From Alnus glutinosa (Eukaryota > Streptophyta > Magnoliopsida > Fagales > Betulaceae), in NCBI RefSeq assembly GCF_958979055.1, contig NC_084892.1, forward strand, positions 3,179,501 to 3,243,500: a stretch of 64,000 nucleotides of DNA, given 5' to 3'. Positions 11,693 to 24,478 of the stretch are shown piece by piece (the stretch's first letter is position 1; every line of letters begins with the position of its first letter). A program made the translations under genes and the position numbers. The notes under the pieces were generated by a model, which did no database searches, had not been told where the DNA came from, and saw nothing but the letters and a program-made list of their open reading frames with translations.

Positions 11693-11997
11693 CCAGCAGC
11701 TATTCCGGGTCTAGAACGATGACTCCGAGTATGATCTAGAATCAAAAGCGAATTAATTCAGAGGAAGACGATGGAGTATTTCCAAGTCAAATGAACTATA
11801 CAATTAACTTTGACCACCAAATAAAACCCAACTTGTCCTTCAATCCACCCAGCAGTTATTCCGGGTCTAGAACGTAACGACGACTCCGAGTATGATCTAC
11901 AATCGAAAGAGAATTAATTCAGAGGAAGACGATGGAGCATTTCCAAGTCAAATAAACTATACAACTTTGACCGCCAAATAAAACCCACCTTGTGTTT
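11693..11997. repeat. tandem duplication of about 155 bp upstream of gene 2
   Basis: Two diverged direct copies, about 11693-11840 and 11849-11997, share ATTCCGGGTCTAGAACG, CGACTCCGAGTATGATCTA and GAATTAATTCAGAGGAAGAC. They lie 350-650 bases before gene 2 and are not seen upstream of genes 1 or 4, so gene 2's upstream region differs from its sisters. Confidence 0.8.
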
Positions 11998-12350
11998 GCC
12001 AACTTGTCTGAAAGACGAACAAAACGAGCAAACTGGAATTCAATCACCAAATTACAAGCTAAAGACTCAGACAAAGTTATTTCGATTGATTTGCGAGGAA
12101 AGCACCGAATGAAGACCAAGATTGAGGGGCACGTATTGCTGGAGAGATGATAGAGAAAGAAGGAAAATGAATATAAAAATAACTAAAATGAAGTAGAGAG
12201 GAAGGTTGTTTCTTCAAATATAGAATAAGTAGAGAGTTGATAAACGAGTGATTTTTGAATTTTCTCTAATTTTTAGAAAGAAAGAAAAAAACTTAAAATA
12301 GAGAGCTTGTTAAGCATCTGACGCCACCCATATCAAATCACTAAAGAAAC

Positions 12351-13536
12351 ATGGCAGCCATGGATGCAGCCTCCGGATACGACCGCATGAAGGAGCTCAA
12401 GGAGTTCGACGAGTCCAAGATTGGCGTGAAGGGCCTCTCCGATTCCGGCATCACTTCCATCCCTCGCATCTTCGTCCACCCGCCAGAAACCCTCTCCGAC
12501 ATCAAATCTTCCTCCGCATACACTAACATCCCCGTCATCGACCTCTCAGACGCAAACTCCACCATGCACCGCCACAAAATCGTCGAACAAGTCAAAGAGG
12601 CGGCCACAACGTGGGGATTCTTCCAGGTGATCAACCACGGCGTTCCCGTGTCAGCACTAGACGAGACCATCAACGCCATCAAAGCGTTTCATGAGCAACC
12701 CCACGAGGTGAAAAGCAAGTACTACAAACGCGATGAGGGCCAGGGAGTGATGTACGCGAGCAACAACGACTTGTACCGCGCCAACGCAGCTGCGTGGCAC
12801 GACTCATTGCAGGCGTGGATGGGTCCAACACCACCGAAAGTGGAGGATATACCGGAGGTTTGTAGGAACGAGGTGGTAGCATGGGATAAGCGTGCAACCG
12901 AGGTGGGAGAGACTGTGATGGAGTTACTGTCTGAAGGGTTGGGGTTGGAGACTGGGAAGTTCAAGAAGTTGACGTTTACGGATGCGAGGCTCTTTGTGGG
13001 TCATTGTTATCCGTACTGTCCTCAACCAGATCTGACGGTGGGGATTACATCGCATACTGATCCGGCTGTGGTGACGGTTCTGCTACCGAACCATTTGCCT
13101 GGGCTGCAAGTGAAGCATGGGGATGAGTGGGTAAACGTAAATCCTGTGCCCGGAGGTTTGATTATTAATGTTGGAGACTTTCTTCAGGTAAGACTCTATA
13201 TATTAAAAGAAATCTCTGTCATACATATATAAATGCAGCAATTGATCACGGCCGGTGTAGATTCAGTTCATGCGACTGGAATTATTATATTATTATTTAT
13301 GCATTTTTGAAATTCATATTCGAATTTGCACCTGAAAGAGTGTTTAAAATCTTGAGGACTCCTAGCATCGGATATATATATATAGTGTTGTAGGGCTATT
13401 ACAACTTTATTATAAGTTCTGTATAAATAGGATGTGACTGTTCATAATTGATAAAATGATTAAGAAAAAAAATTTATTTGTTAATTTAATTTGTTAGAGT
13501 ACTAGCAGCAACTTTTTTAAATCTCACTTTTTTCCT

Positions 13537-13578
<42 letters not shown>

Positions 13579-14628
13579 AGAAAGTCATAAAAAAAAAAAA
13601 AAAAAATCCTGAATTAGATTCTATTGTTGTTTCTAAAATTAAGGAAACACCAAAGGAACCAAAAGTTGTATCATAGATCTAAGAAAGCAAAAGTGGTTCC
13701 TTTAACATTATTTTAATATAAAAATACTATATTTTTCCTTTATCATTCCTCCAAAATTTATTTAAAACAATATTTCAATCATTTCTCATTCATTTATCTT
13801 TCCCCTATGATTTAATTTAACGAATATTTAAATGATATATGGAAACGATAATAGAAGCTTTTGTAGACCAGGTACATTTAAATAGAGAAGCAAAAAATGA
13901 TTGATTTTCTTAAATTGAAGAAATGTTTAAGGAAAGCTACTACTAGCTAGTGCTCTGAGTTGTTGACTTATAAATCATACAATCTTAATTATATCACCAG
14001 TTATGTATTACCATGTCAATTATAAGGAGAAATGCTATAGCTCTTTCTATACTAACACGCCACCTTATTTTTGCTACTCATAAATTTAACTGATTATGAC
14101 ATCTTTATTAAGCCAAACAATTTTTTTTTTTTCGCGAACATTTAAACCAACCATCAATTAGAAGAAAGTAAATTAAAATTTGTAAGTAAAGGTTATAAAT
14201 GAAAAATAAAAAATTAAATTAAATTAAAAGGTCATGTTCAACATGTATATTAATACTTGGGCTTCATACAATTAATGCATTCATATCAATAAGAAATTAA
14301 GTAGTAATGCTTTGTCAAGTTCTTTAATTAATTTGATTTTGTTTGTACCTTTCTTAATTATTTGTAGATAATCTCGAATGGAGAGTACAAAAGTATACAA
14401 CACCGTGTGTTGGCTAATTCTTATAACGAATCACGAATCTCCATAGGCATGTTTTTCAACGTAAACAAATTGAGGGAAGATGATTGCCATGGACCTTTGC
14501 CTGAGTTGTTGTCAGCGGAAAAGCCAGCTATCTATCGGAACTTCACCATGTCGGAATATTTGGAAAATTTTTATTGCAAAGGGTTGGACAGTAAAAGTAT
14601 GATCGAGAAAATTAAAATACAAAACTAA
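12351..14628 (+). CDS. 2-oxoglutarate/Fe(II) dioxygenase, ACC-oxidase-homolog, array gene 2
   Basis: Exons 12351-13187 and 14368-14628 (CAG|GTAAGA ... TTTGTAG|ATAATC, phase 0) give 365 residues. Iron ligands H235, D237 and H291 and the R302-x-S304 pair are all present. Two changes sit beside the metal site relative to genes 1 and 4: HTDPA for HTDPG, and VLLPNH for VLLQNH. The Gln at the second place is common across the family, so substrate or activity may have shifted. The leader is shortened (ACCCATATCAAATCACTAAA), and upstream DNA contains a private tandem duplication. The 1,180-base intron carries an AT microsatellite (about 13541-13577). It also preserves the empty form of the site into which the gene 4 LINE inserted (GAAATTAAGTAGTAATGC near 14292). 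Confidence 0.92.
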
Positions 14629-15160
14629 CATATATGTGTTTCATATATACCAGGCATTTTGTAGAATAAAAGGGATCGCTCGACCCCTATTTAATTAATC
14701 GGCCGGCTTTGCTATCATGCTTATTAGTATATTGAACTTATGGAAGCACCCTATGTTATTTGCATGAATCCAATTTTTATTAATATTGTTGGTCCTAGAA
14801 AATGGCTCTTTAATTAGTCAATAATTAAGGACTATCTTCTCCTCCTCCTTCTTATTCTTTTTTATTTTTTATTTTTTACTTTTATTTTTTGTGATAATAA
14901 ATTGGCCGCAAAGATAGGGTGCGCTACCCCAACACCCTATGAGCCTTGTCACGAGTTCTCTTCTTGATTGTGGCCTTGTGGGTGGGGAGCATGAAAATTT
15001 ACATCCTCACTAAAGTCACTAGCTAATCAGAATATCAACAAACTATTCAAGTAAAATATTCAAATATAATTCATCACACACTCAAAAGAGAGAGATCACC
15101 TCACATTGATCATTGATCAATGCGTTAAATTACAATTTTTCTTAAAAGTTTAAGCTAATA
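14629..15160. repeat. paralogous 3' flank, copy 2
   Basis: Matches the downstream sequence of genes 1 and 4, including AAGGGATCG, TTATTAGTATATTGAACT and GAGCATGAAAATTTACATCC. No gene. Confidence 0.65.
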
Positions 15161-15219
15161 GAAAGAAATAAATTTAATTATTAAAAGCTTAAGCTTTGGC
15201 CAAAATGAGAGTGACTCAA

Positions 15220-15670
15220 CCACCCATGTTTGGCCTGGGGATGGGTTCAGCCACTCCAGACCGGCGTGTCTGGGGTGGCTCGGCCAACCCCATGTCTTTT
15301 GGGGGTGGAAACCACCCCTTTTGGGTGGAAACCACCCCCAAAAGGCTAAAGCAAATTTTTTTATTTATTTTTTATTTTTTAGGGTTGGCCCTTGGGGTCG
15401 ATATGGGGTGATCAAACTCACCCCTAAAAGGCTAGCTGATTTTTTTGTTTTTTTTTTTTTTAGGGTTGGACCTTGGGGGTGGCTTAACCACCCCCAAGGG
15501 CCATAGAGTGGCCGAATCCACCCTTAGGCTGAATGGAGTAGCTGTGCCACCCTCAAGGCACTTGGGGGTGATTTTTGCCATCTCAATTTTGATCAAGGGT
15601 TGGTCGGTCACCACATTTTAATCTTGGGGTAGTTTGGTTACCCCTCACAAGTCATAGGGGGTGGCTCATT
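15220..15670. repeat. GGGTGG/CCACCC-rich repeat
   Basis: Many short inverted GGGGTGG and CCACCCC motifs are spaced by T-rich stretches. Similar motifs occur inside the MITE at 27207-27696 (GGGGTGGCCGGCCACCCC) and at about 48905-49000. It may be a diverged member of the same element family; no ends were found. Short reading frames here are compositional artefacts. Confidence 0.45.
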
Positions 15671-17621
15671 GGATATAGCCTACAACAAATGCACAAGATG
15701 TTCGCTCAATGAAACAAGACCTAAATTTAAAGGCCGTAGATGATCTATATACACATTGCCAAACTTTATTTATTTAATGTTTTTTTGTGGTAGTTGTCAA
15801 AAACCTAAAAAATAAAATAAAAAAAAATCTAAAGCCACCGATTATATTATATTAATATACACATAAAAAGGCTTAGAGAACAAAAAATCAGCTTGCAAAG
15901 ACACGTCATTTGACCACTTTTTGACTTTCCAATTTTCCCTTTCAATCCATCACATATCTCTTCATTTTTAAGTTTTCAACGCCTCACCACCTATTAACCT
16001 AAAAAAAATTATTCATTCAGATTCCAGTTCTTGTAAAGATAAATATTCTCAATAATTTTTTTTAAAAAAAAAAAATCTTTCTTTTCCCTGCACTCAAGAA
16101 CAAACTTAAAAAAAAATATGCTGACAAATTAATTTGCTCCTCTATTTTCGACATGCTTTCATACTTCAATTCATTTATATTTATCCATATATTATAAACC
16201 GTTTCACAAAAAATCAATAGACACAAATAAGTTCTAAAAGAACAACAAAAAAGGCCAAATAGACTGAAATTCAAATTATACTTATTATTTTTTTTTTTCA
16301 AATGAACAGAGGAGGAGGGGGGACGGGGGCATAGCCCCTACGGACCACCCCAGCTTCGCCCTTGCCGGAGAGCATGAGTGGGCTCCACTTGTTCGGAAAC
16401 AACTATAGCAAGTAGGGCTCAAGATCGTTACCCAGACACTTACCCGGACAGATAGGATCTGCCTATACTTTCACATGCAATATTATAAATAGGATCGTTA
16501 AAAAAAAATTAATAATAATAATAATAATTGTAAATAGGATAGGGCTATTGCACCATATTCAGATCCTGAAGTGAAGGTGATAGACCGTGTATAGTAGCAC
16601 TAGCACATGAAGCTCACCTTATATCCTGATTACTATATTTTTATCTTATAATTGACATTTCAAATTAATTATTATATTTATTTAACAATGGTAAATTCAA
16701 GAATTAGTTGTAAGGAATTGATTTTCTCGCATAAGAGCATCTCTAATAGATTAGGCAAACCCTTCATAATAAGTATTTTTAGTTAATATCACTAAATTTT
16801 TATCGATCTTTAGCATATTAGGTTCAGAAGAGGTAAAGCCATTTTGATTGTGTGCTCTCTATAACTTTACTTTTATCTTTATTTTTAAAACATTGAAACG
16901 TAATATTTAAAGAAATAAGAGAATAATACATAATCTGTTGGAGTTTTTATTGAAAAGTTATGAGGTAAAATTGAAAAATTTGTATTTTGAATAGTTGAAT
17001 TAGCTAAGGGATAAGGACAAAGCACCCTTTTATTTTGACAGATTTTTCCAACAAAATCAATTGGAAAACTATCAGATTGAGTCTATAAAAATATGTGTCT
17101 ATTTACATGTAAAAAACACATTTTTTTTAACTAATATGGGTTCTCACATGCATTTTTAATAAAAAATTTCAAAATTTATCTTTCAATTAAAAAAAATATA
17201 TATATTTTTTACATGTAAATAAACACATCAACTTTATAAATTAGATTGAAAAAAGTTTCACCAACCCAATTAAGATGAAATCTTTGTTCCCTTTTATTTT
17301 GAATTGTCCCTATTAACCGCATAATTATGTACCTTTTTTAGTCATGTCACATCTGGAACAGTTAGTACTCCATTTATTTTGTTCCTATTAAGTGCATAAT
17401 TATGGGCGCCACCAGCAGCCATATTTACATTTTGATATTTTTCGTTTATTTATGACAGGGCATATTCTCAACCATTTTCTCTATATTTAAAGAACAAAAC
17501 CGCTTTTTACCACCATAAATGAAAAAAATATTCCACAATAAATTCCCTTAATTTTTTCTATATCAATTAAATACTCATTCTTTATCTTATTTGGGAGTGA
17601 TCCTTACACTCTTTGTGCACA
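15671..17621. other. intergenic, AT-rich, no gene seen
   Basis: Low-complexity AT DNA. A T-run followed by GC-rich bases at about 16288-16380 may be an antisense retroposon tail, but no target duplication was found. Confidence 0.45.
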
Positions 17622-17688
17622 ACAATGGTACAACATAGGCACATTAGGGTGGGACCCACCCCGATGTGCCTTGGTGTTGTGTCATTGT
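17622..17688. repeat. inverted repeat (hairpin, 67 bp)
   Basis: ACAATGGTACAACATAGGCA pairs with TGCCTTGGTGTTGTGTCATTGT-like bases around GGGTGGGACCCACCC. It lies at the left edge of the gene-fragment chimera and may be part of the element that carries it. Confidence 0.6.
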
Positions 17689-17799
17689 CGTGCATTATGA
17701 GTGTTTTGATCATTTTCCATCTTATTTTATTATTTTTTTCTCTTTCTTATTTTATTTCTTTATTCATTTTTTTTTTCTCTCTTCCTCTCTCTCGTCTTC

Positions 17800-18072
17800 T
17801 CCAGAACCTTTTCCAAATCCCTCCTCTCTCGCCTCCGCCTCCCTCACCCTCCATTGCCACCTCTCCAAGGCCTCCTCAATCCTCTCCCCAAATTCCACCA
17901 CTCCTCTCACCTCCAAGCAGAAGACATGATCCGCGCTCTTCCTCCTCAAGTCCGAGCAGAACCCCCACACCATCCTCGACATTTGACGTACCGTGTCCCT
18001 CAACCCCGACAACCACCTCAACCGAATTGCCTTCTCCGTTGCCGTTTCCCAGCTCTCCGGCTCCATGTTGGC
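17800..18072 (+). pseudogene. PPR-protein-like gene fragment
   Basis: In one + frame the sequence reads LLKSEQNPHTILDI, a stop, then RTVSLNPDNHLNRIAFSVA and VSQLSGSMLAS. I read this as resembling the N-terminal region of small mitochondrial pentatricopeptide proteins of the Arabidopsis PPR336 type, from memory only. It is GC-rich against an AT-rich background, has stops and breaks off against a topoisomerase II fragment of opposite orientation. Alternatively it may be some other organellar protein. Confidence 0.35.
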
Positions 18073-18240
18073 CTCGACGTGAACCCTATCTCCGTTGTTA
18101 CATACGCTGATTGTGTTGGCCTCAGCATCGATGATGACCTTGAGGGATTTCATGGAGGGGTCGCGTTGCTTGTTGTCAGTGGCATTGACGAGGATCTCGT
18201 CGAAGATCTTGTAGAGGACGGGGACGAAGATCTTATATTT
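18073..18240 (-). pseudogene. DNA topoisomerase II fragment (ATPase domain)
   Basis: The - strand reads KYKIFVPVLYKIFDEILVNA, then TDNKQRDPSMKSLKVIIDAE, then ANTISVCNNGDRVHVE. This is the GHKL ATPase region of eukaryotic TOP2, with the N-box (DEILVNA-x-DN) and the NNGDGVPVE segment in which Gly is replaced by Arg here. About 56 codons are open, with no intron. The ends are abrupt: on one side a PPR-like piece in the opposite sense, on the other unrelated bases. This is a captured or transduplicated fragment, not a working gene. Confidence 0.7.
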
Positions 18241-18372
18241 TTGTGTTTAGCCGTGAATGGATTTTCGATGGGGTCCTTCGATTGAGACGATGGAGGACAG
18301 TCTTGGACGGAGCAAGGAAGAAGGAGAGAGGAGAGAGAATAGAGAAGATGTGTTTTTGTTATTAAAATAATA

Positions 18373-18401
18373 TGTTGGGAAGCTACTGTAGCTTCCCAAC
18401 A
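18373..18401. repeat. perfect 14-bp-arm palindrome
   Basis: TGTTGGGAAGCTAC and GTAGCTTCCCAACA are exact reverse complements around one T at 18387. It lies just outside the topoisomerase fragment. Confidence 0.85.
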
Positions 18402-18714
18402 CAAAAAATGCAAATTTAGGGTATCTGCCGTTGGTCAGTTTTTTGTGTTTTTCATGAAATTTTTCCTAAATATAGGAAAGGGAGTCTGATGGGAGTGCTT
18501 TTACGCAACCCATTTACATCTTATTTATGTTCTTCTTCTATTCTTTTACTTTTGATAATCATTATTAAATTTGTGGGATTCATATAAATGGACCTCAGAT
18601 CAAAAAAGACACAAGAAAATGAACTGAATTATTTCTCTTTTCAACCAAACCAATTAAGCATCTGACGCAACCCATATTTTCTGAATTGAAGCTCAAATCG
18701 TCACTAAAGAAACA
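18402..18714 (+). other. upstream region of the dead dioxygenase copy
   Basis: AT-rich DNA with an ATATAAATGG TATA-like site near 18582-18591, then the conserved array leader (about 18655-18714, AAGCATCTGACGCAACCC ... CACTAAAGAAAC). The leader is intact although the gene is dead. Confidence 0.5.
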
Positions 18715-18949
18715 TGGCAGCCATTGATGCAACCTCCGGCTACGACCGCATGAAGGAGCTCAAGGAGTTCGACAAGTCCAAGATTGGAGTGAAGGGCCTC
18801 TCCGATTCCGGCATCACTTCCATCCTCATGACGTAGCGGAAGATTAAAATAACTAATCAAAGATCAAGCAGCGTCTTTGATTCTGTAAGGAGAAGCATCT
18901 TCGTCTTCTATCCAAAAAGATAAAACAAGCCCGCAGACTAAAAGAAAAA

Positions 18950-19179
18950 GGGAAAACTGCAATTTACCCCCCTGATGTTTACACGAATTTTCAATTTTGG
19001 CACCAATGTTTAGATTGCTTCAATTGCACCCAAGAAAGTTGAAAAAAATTTCAATCCACCCCCTTTCGTCCAATTGCTCCGTCTGATGAGACGGAAATGG
19101 ACCCACGTGCGCGGCATGTGACTTATATGCAGATAACCGGACGAAAATACCCTCAAAAAATTGAGCCGTTGTTTTCTAA
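18950..19179 (+). repeat. MULE left terminal inverted repeat
   Basis: 230 bases, reverse-complementary to 25274-25503. The repeat runs from GGGAAAACTGC to GTTGTTTTCTAA and includes CACGTGCGCGGC. It probably carries the transposase promoter. Confidence 0.9.
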
Positions 19180-20065
19180 ATTAAAAAAGACCGGTCCTGT
19201 GTCCGCTTAAAAGATTAAAAACTCAGAAACCACTTTCAAATGCAAAGTAAAAACCCGAAAAACATCACCGGAATCAACAACAAATTTTTGATTTAGGATT
19301 CCTTTGCGGATTATCATCACCAACGAATTTCAGCCGAAATCGACTTTGGGCTAAGGGTTGTCGTGATTAAACCGACCGAAGTGGGTGTTCGATCAAGGTA
19401 TGTTCAAATAAAAAGACCCCTCTTTTAAATTTAGGGTTTTGTGCAAAAGTAGGTTACGTCGTTTTTGTGTTATGATATCTTTTAAATTCATTCGATAATT
19501 CCTTTATTTTGTCTTGAATGAAGCGAAAGAACCGAACTAAAATGCGCTTAGGGTTCCGTCGTTTTTGAGTTATGAAATCTTTGTTTTATTCAGAAGATGC
19601 TTTCAATGATTGGCTTTGTATATTTTTTATTGAAAAGTTGCTTTCTTACTGGGTCCGTGTGTTTTGTTGAATTTCAATTACCTTTGTGGCTTTGTATGAT
19701 GATGGGACCATGTGCTTTGCTTTTACATGTGCATGATGTGCTGCTTTGTGTTGATTTGGTGTTTAAAAAACTGCAATTTACCCCATCAGGAGAAAATGGA
19801 ACATGATTATGTCTGTGTGTGTAGTTAGTTGGTGTATTGTCTGTTTAAAAAACAACAGTGGTCAGATGAGAAAAATGGTGCCAGTGTGTGAAGTTAGTTG
19901 TTGTATTGTGTGTTCAAAAAAGAGTAGTGGTCCTCAGATGAGAAGTTGTGGTTGTGTATATTGGTTGCTGTGTTGTGGTCCCCATATGTCACTTAATGTG
20001 TTGTTGGCCTTTATTTAATTTTACAACATGTCACTTACTATGTTTTATTAAATTTACCTCGTAGG

Positions 20066-23000
20066 ATGGCACACAATAAACTAGTGGTTGAGGTCCATTT
20101 TGGGGGTAGGTTTGACCGGAGTTTTGGGTGTGAGTATACGGGTGGTGAAGTTGAACTGCACAAAGATAGTGTTGACCTTGATAAACTATCTTTCTTTGAA
20201 ATTGAAGATATATGTAAGGCATATGGATATAAGTTAGGGGATTTAATGTATTTTAAAGACCCCGTGAAGAGTCTTGCTGATGGGTTGCATTTAATTACTT
20301 CAGACCATGATGTGCTGAACCTGTCTGCTTGCCATGATGGGCATGCCATTTTGCAATTATATATTGTGTCTTTTGGGGATGGAGGAGGTGATGAAGAGGA
20401 TAGTCAAGATGATAATGAATATGGAGGTAGGGCTGATTTGGATGATCCTTGATGGGATGATAAGCTTAGTGATACTGAAAACGTATTTGATGTTGGTGTT
20501 GATGTTGATAGTTCTAGACCCTCTAATGTACAACATGATAATCCTAGGGTTGAACAAGGTACTGTAGAGGATAATGAAGGGGGTAATGATGAGAATAGTG
20601 AAGAGGGTGGTAATGATGAGAATAGTGAAGAGGGTGAAGAGGGTGATGAGAAGTGTGAAGAGGGTGGTGATGATGAGAATAGTGAAGAGGGTGGTAATGG
20701 TGATAATGAAGATGAAGTTGGTCATGATGACGATGACAGTAACTCTGATATGGCTAGAAGTGACATACTTGTCTCACCAGTAGCTAGTGATGAAGAAGTT
20801 GAAAATTCTGAGTCAAGAGGGTCTGAGTTCCATGCAGTTGACCGAGAGGATCCAAGTTTGGAAGTTAAGATGAGATTCCCAAATATACAGACATTTAGGG
20901 AGGTTGTTAGGGTGTTCAATCTGAAGAGGGGCAAGGACATTACCTTTAAAAAAATTGAGAGAAAAAAGTGTATTGTTGTATGTAAAGAACCAAAGTGTAA
21001 TTATAGAGTGTATGCTAGACAGGTGGATGATGAAGCTACATTCTAGATAATCAGCCTTCAAGGTAGACATGTGTGTGGCAGGCAATTTAGGAACTCAATT
21101 GTAAACTCTACATGGATAGCCGATAAACTGATTGATAAGTTTAGAGTTCAGCCCGACATGCCATTACATGTGATACAGAATGAAGTGAAAGAAAGATGGA
21201 GGATAGATGTGAATCCGAGCATGATGTATAGGGCAAGAATCAAGGCTAATAAAAAAAAATATGGCAACCATGAGGGTCAGTATGCGGCCTTGTGGGACTA
21301 TTGTGAGACCTTGAGAGCAACCAACCTAGGAAGTTGTGTTGTGATGAAAGTGGATAGGACAGTACCCGAGGCGAATCCAAGGTTTCAAAGACTGTATTGT
21401 TCTTTGGCAGCCATGAAGAAGGGCTTTTTGGAAGGTTGCAGGCCTGTGATAGGGGTGGATGGGTGTTTCCTTAAAGGGCCATTTAAGGGGCAACTTCTAG
21501 CTGCAGTTGGACGTGATGGCAATGATAACATGTATCCGATTGCATATGCCGTAGTTGAAGCTGAGACTAAGGACAGCTGGATCTGGTTTTTGGAAACCCT
21601 AGTGTCTGATCTTGGGAACCATGAGCGGCATGGCAGGCCAACATTTATTTCGGATCGACAGAAGGTAAGTCATGGTTAGTGCCCCGTGTGATCTCATTTT
21701 ATTTTAAAATGTCTAACATTCTTAATCTAATGCTGTGGTTTTTTGATCGTAGGGTCTAATGCCAGCCTTTGATTATGTCATGCCAACCGTCGATCACAGG
21801 ATTTGTGTAAGGCATCTTTATGCGAACTATAGGGACATTAGGGGGGCATAGAGGAATTGCCCTAAAGGAGAAGTTATAGGTTGCAGCTTCTGCATACACT
21901 GAAGGGGATTTTCTAAGGGTAATGGGTGAGCTGAAGAGAATGAAGAGTGATGCCCATGAGTACTTGGCCAAAATTGATCCTAGTACATGGTCAAGAGTAT
22001 GGTTTGCTACGGATTCAAAGTGTGACCTTCTGCAGAATAATATATATGAGTGTTTTAACTCATACATTCTAAAGGCTCGCAATAAGCCTATCTTGACCAT
22101 GCTGGAGCAGATACGAAAAAAGTTGATGAGGAGATACCAGGCTAAGAGGGATGGCATTCAAAGTTTGACAGGGAAGTTAACTCCTAAAATCCAAAATAAG
22201 TTGGATGCAATACGGAATGAATCAATGGACTGTGTTGCCCTATATGCTGGTGATGACATGTTTGAAGTGACTGGTCCAGATGGTAGACAATTTGTAGTCA
22301 ACATGAGGAGAAAAAGTTGTGGTTGTAGAGTGTGGGAAATGTCTGGAATCCCCTGTGTGCATGCATGTGCTGCTATTCGACATAGTTGTAAGAATGCAGA
22401 GGATTATGTTGATGAGTACTTCACTGTGGAGATGTACAAGAAAGCATATGAGCCAGTTATATACCCAATGCCTAGTCAAGAGCAGTGGATACCAACCCAG
22501 CATGACAAGTTGGAACCCCCAGTATCAAGAGTGGCCCCGGGTAGACCAAAGAAGGTAAGAAAAAGGCAAGTTGATGAACGTAGAGATCCGAAAAATCCAA
22601 ACAGAATGAGAAAATTTGGTGCTAGGATGAAATGCTCCATGTGTAAGGGCAGAGGGCACAATAAAAGGGCATGTCCAATGAGAAGTACCCAAGCAAGTGT
22701 TGTGCTGCCTACCCCACCTCCAGACAGTGTGAGTTTATTAATCTTTATTATCCTTTATTTTTTATTATGTACTATATGCATACTGATAGTCCCACACCTT
22801 ATTTGACTCATTTGGAACAGACACAAAGTACCACCTCAAGAACTCCTACACAGGCTACAAGAACAAATCTGGTCTCACCGCCTCCACCAGCAAGAACAAA
22901 TTCAGTCCCACCGCCTCCACTAGCAACAACAAATCCAGTCCCACCACCTCCACTAGCAACAACAAATCCGGTCCCACCTCCTCCAAGGAGACGGAAGACA

Positions 23001-23297
23001 CAAAGGGTCGCGGCTATTTTTGGGAAGTCCAAACCGGGTCCCACCACACCTATTGATCTAACTGAGGGTGATAGTGATGAACGAGGTGGCCCTACAATCC
23101 GAGGGGGCCATGCAATTCGAGGTGGCCCTACAATCCGAGGGGGCCATGCAATTCGAGGTGGCAGTGCGGGAACCAGTGGGACAGCAACTAATCCAGCATC
23201 CAAAAGCAAGGGCAAACGTGTGGTGGCCACTGTTGAAAAGGCAATTGAGATTGCTGAAGCGAAGAGGAAGAGAATGAGGCCAGAATGGAAGCGTTAA
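20066..23297 (+). pseudogene. MuDR-type MULE transposase (broken)
   Basis: Exons 20066-21664, 21753-22728 and 22821-23297, with good splice sites (AAG|GTAAGT, CAGT|GTGAGT), span about 1,016 codons. Order of parts: an N-terminal plant MULE domain (about 1-110); an acidic repeat of GGNDENSEE units; the MuDR domain with KCNYRVYAR; the DDE catalytic core with VIGVDGCFLKG and FISDRQKGLMPAF; a SWIM zinc finger (CGCRVWEMSGIPCVHACAAI); a CCHC knuckle (CSMCKGRGHNKRACP); and a Pro-rich tail with two 36-base repeats (about 23081-23160). It binds the terminal repeats and cuts the element out. Breaks: in-frame stops at 20450, 21044 and 21877 and one extra G in the run at 21841-21846. A 5' UTR intron (about 19399-20064) seems likely. 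Confidence 0.92.
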
Positions 23298-24478
23298 TTA
23301 AATATGTGCTTGTATTTAATGCACATGTGCATAATCTGTGTTTGACAATTGGTAGTTATGTGTTTGACAATTGGTAGTTGTGCGTTTGACAGTTGGTGGT
23401 TGTGTGTTTGATACAGTACTAAAAATGCAGGATTGGTGGTTGTGTTTGATAGACAGTACTAGCAATGCAGAATTGCTTATTTTTGTGTAATGATTACAAT
23501 GTGTTTTATGATGTTGGAATGCATTGCAGGTTTTGACATTTGTGTAGTTTTGGAATGCATTGCAGGTTTTGATATTTGTGTGGTTTTGGAATGCATTAAC
23601 AATATGAACAGGTCAACACTGATTTTGGAGAAATAAATTTTGGGTGTGTCATGCGGTTGATATGGGACAGGGAGAATTATGTAATTACGCTACTTTGAAG
23701 AGAATGCTTTAAATTTATCTTTTGGACCCAATTGACAATTGTGTGCTTATATACTTCTGATTATTATATCTAATGTTAATTATGTGTATTGGGATCGGCT
23801 TAATTTGCTGACCAAATTGTAGCCAATTTATGAAACTAATGAGAAAGGGTTTCGAATGGGCTGTTTGGACAATGAGACTCCATTGAAATTAATCCTTCTT
23901 CATTAGCTGCCCAAATCGATTGCAATTCGGTTAGCTAAATTGCAATCATTAGCATTGAATATAATTTTACCTTTTGGGTCCAAATTGTGTGCTTATATAC
24001 TTGTATTGTTATATCTAATCTGAATTATACGTATCCGGATTGATTACAATTAGTTAAAAATTGAAGACATTTTAGGCAACTAACAAGAAAGGGACTCGAG
24101 GTTCATCAGCCCAAACAAATCGACCCCGTATTTTAAGATGCTCAAGCACATGAACTCCATCAATGATAGTGTGAAAAATATAATGGGATAAATTTCTGTT
24201 ACTTTATAAATACAAGCAGCTCTAACTACAAACAATCCTACTTAAATACATGCAATAAGGCAACCAAAATACCACAACACAACTTAGTGCACAAAAAATG
24301 GTTCACTTCTAGCTTCTATGGCCCCATAGAAGTGCACAAAAAATGTCTAACAATACAACTCAAGGCAACCTCAAATAACCAACCCTATTGTCCTCCTGGT
24401 TTTTGGCTGCATGTCCGAAGAAGAAACACAATGCAAATAAAATCCACGAACACACAAGCATTGTGTGGTAATTCTTCT

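Noticed and set aside
17613-18110. 165-residue Ser/Pro-rich frame
   Set aside because: A CT-rich composition artefact overlapping the PPR-like and TOP2 fragments in a different frame.
18715-18833. A short fourth intact dioxygenase start
   Set aside because: Only codons 1-38 are present before the LTR insertion; it belongs to the pseudogene continued at 27922.
20357-20725. 122-residue antisense frame of Ile/Thr/Leu repeats
   Set aside because: Shadow of the acidic GGNDENSEE repeat of the MULE transposase.
22808-23230. 140-residue antisense frame of Gly/Pro/Arg repeats
   Set aside because: Shadow of the Pro-rich transposase tail and its 36-base repeats.
22801-23297. Possible CRISPR-like direct repeats (GGTGGCCCTACAATCCGAGG units)
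   Set aside because: Only two tandem coding repeats within a transposase exon; no spacers, and the DNA is plant nuclear.
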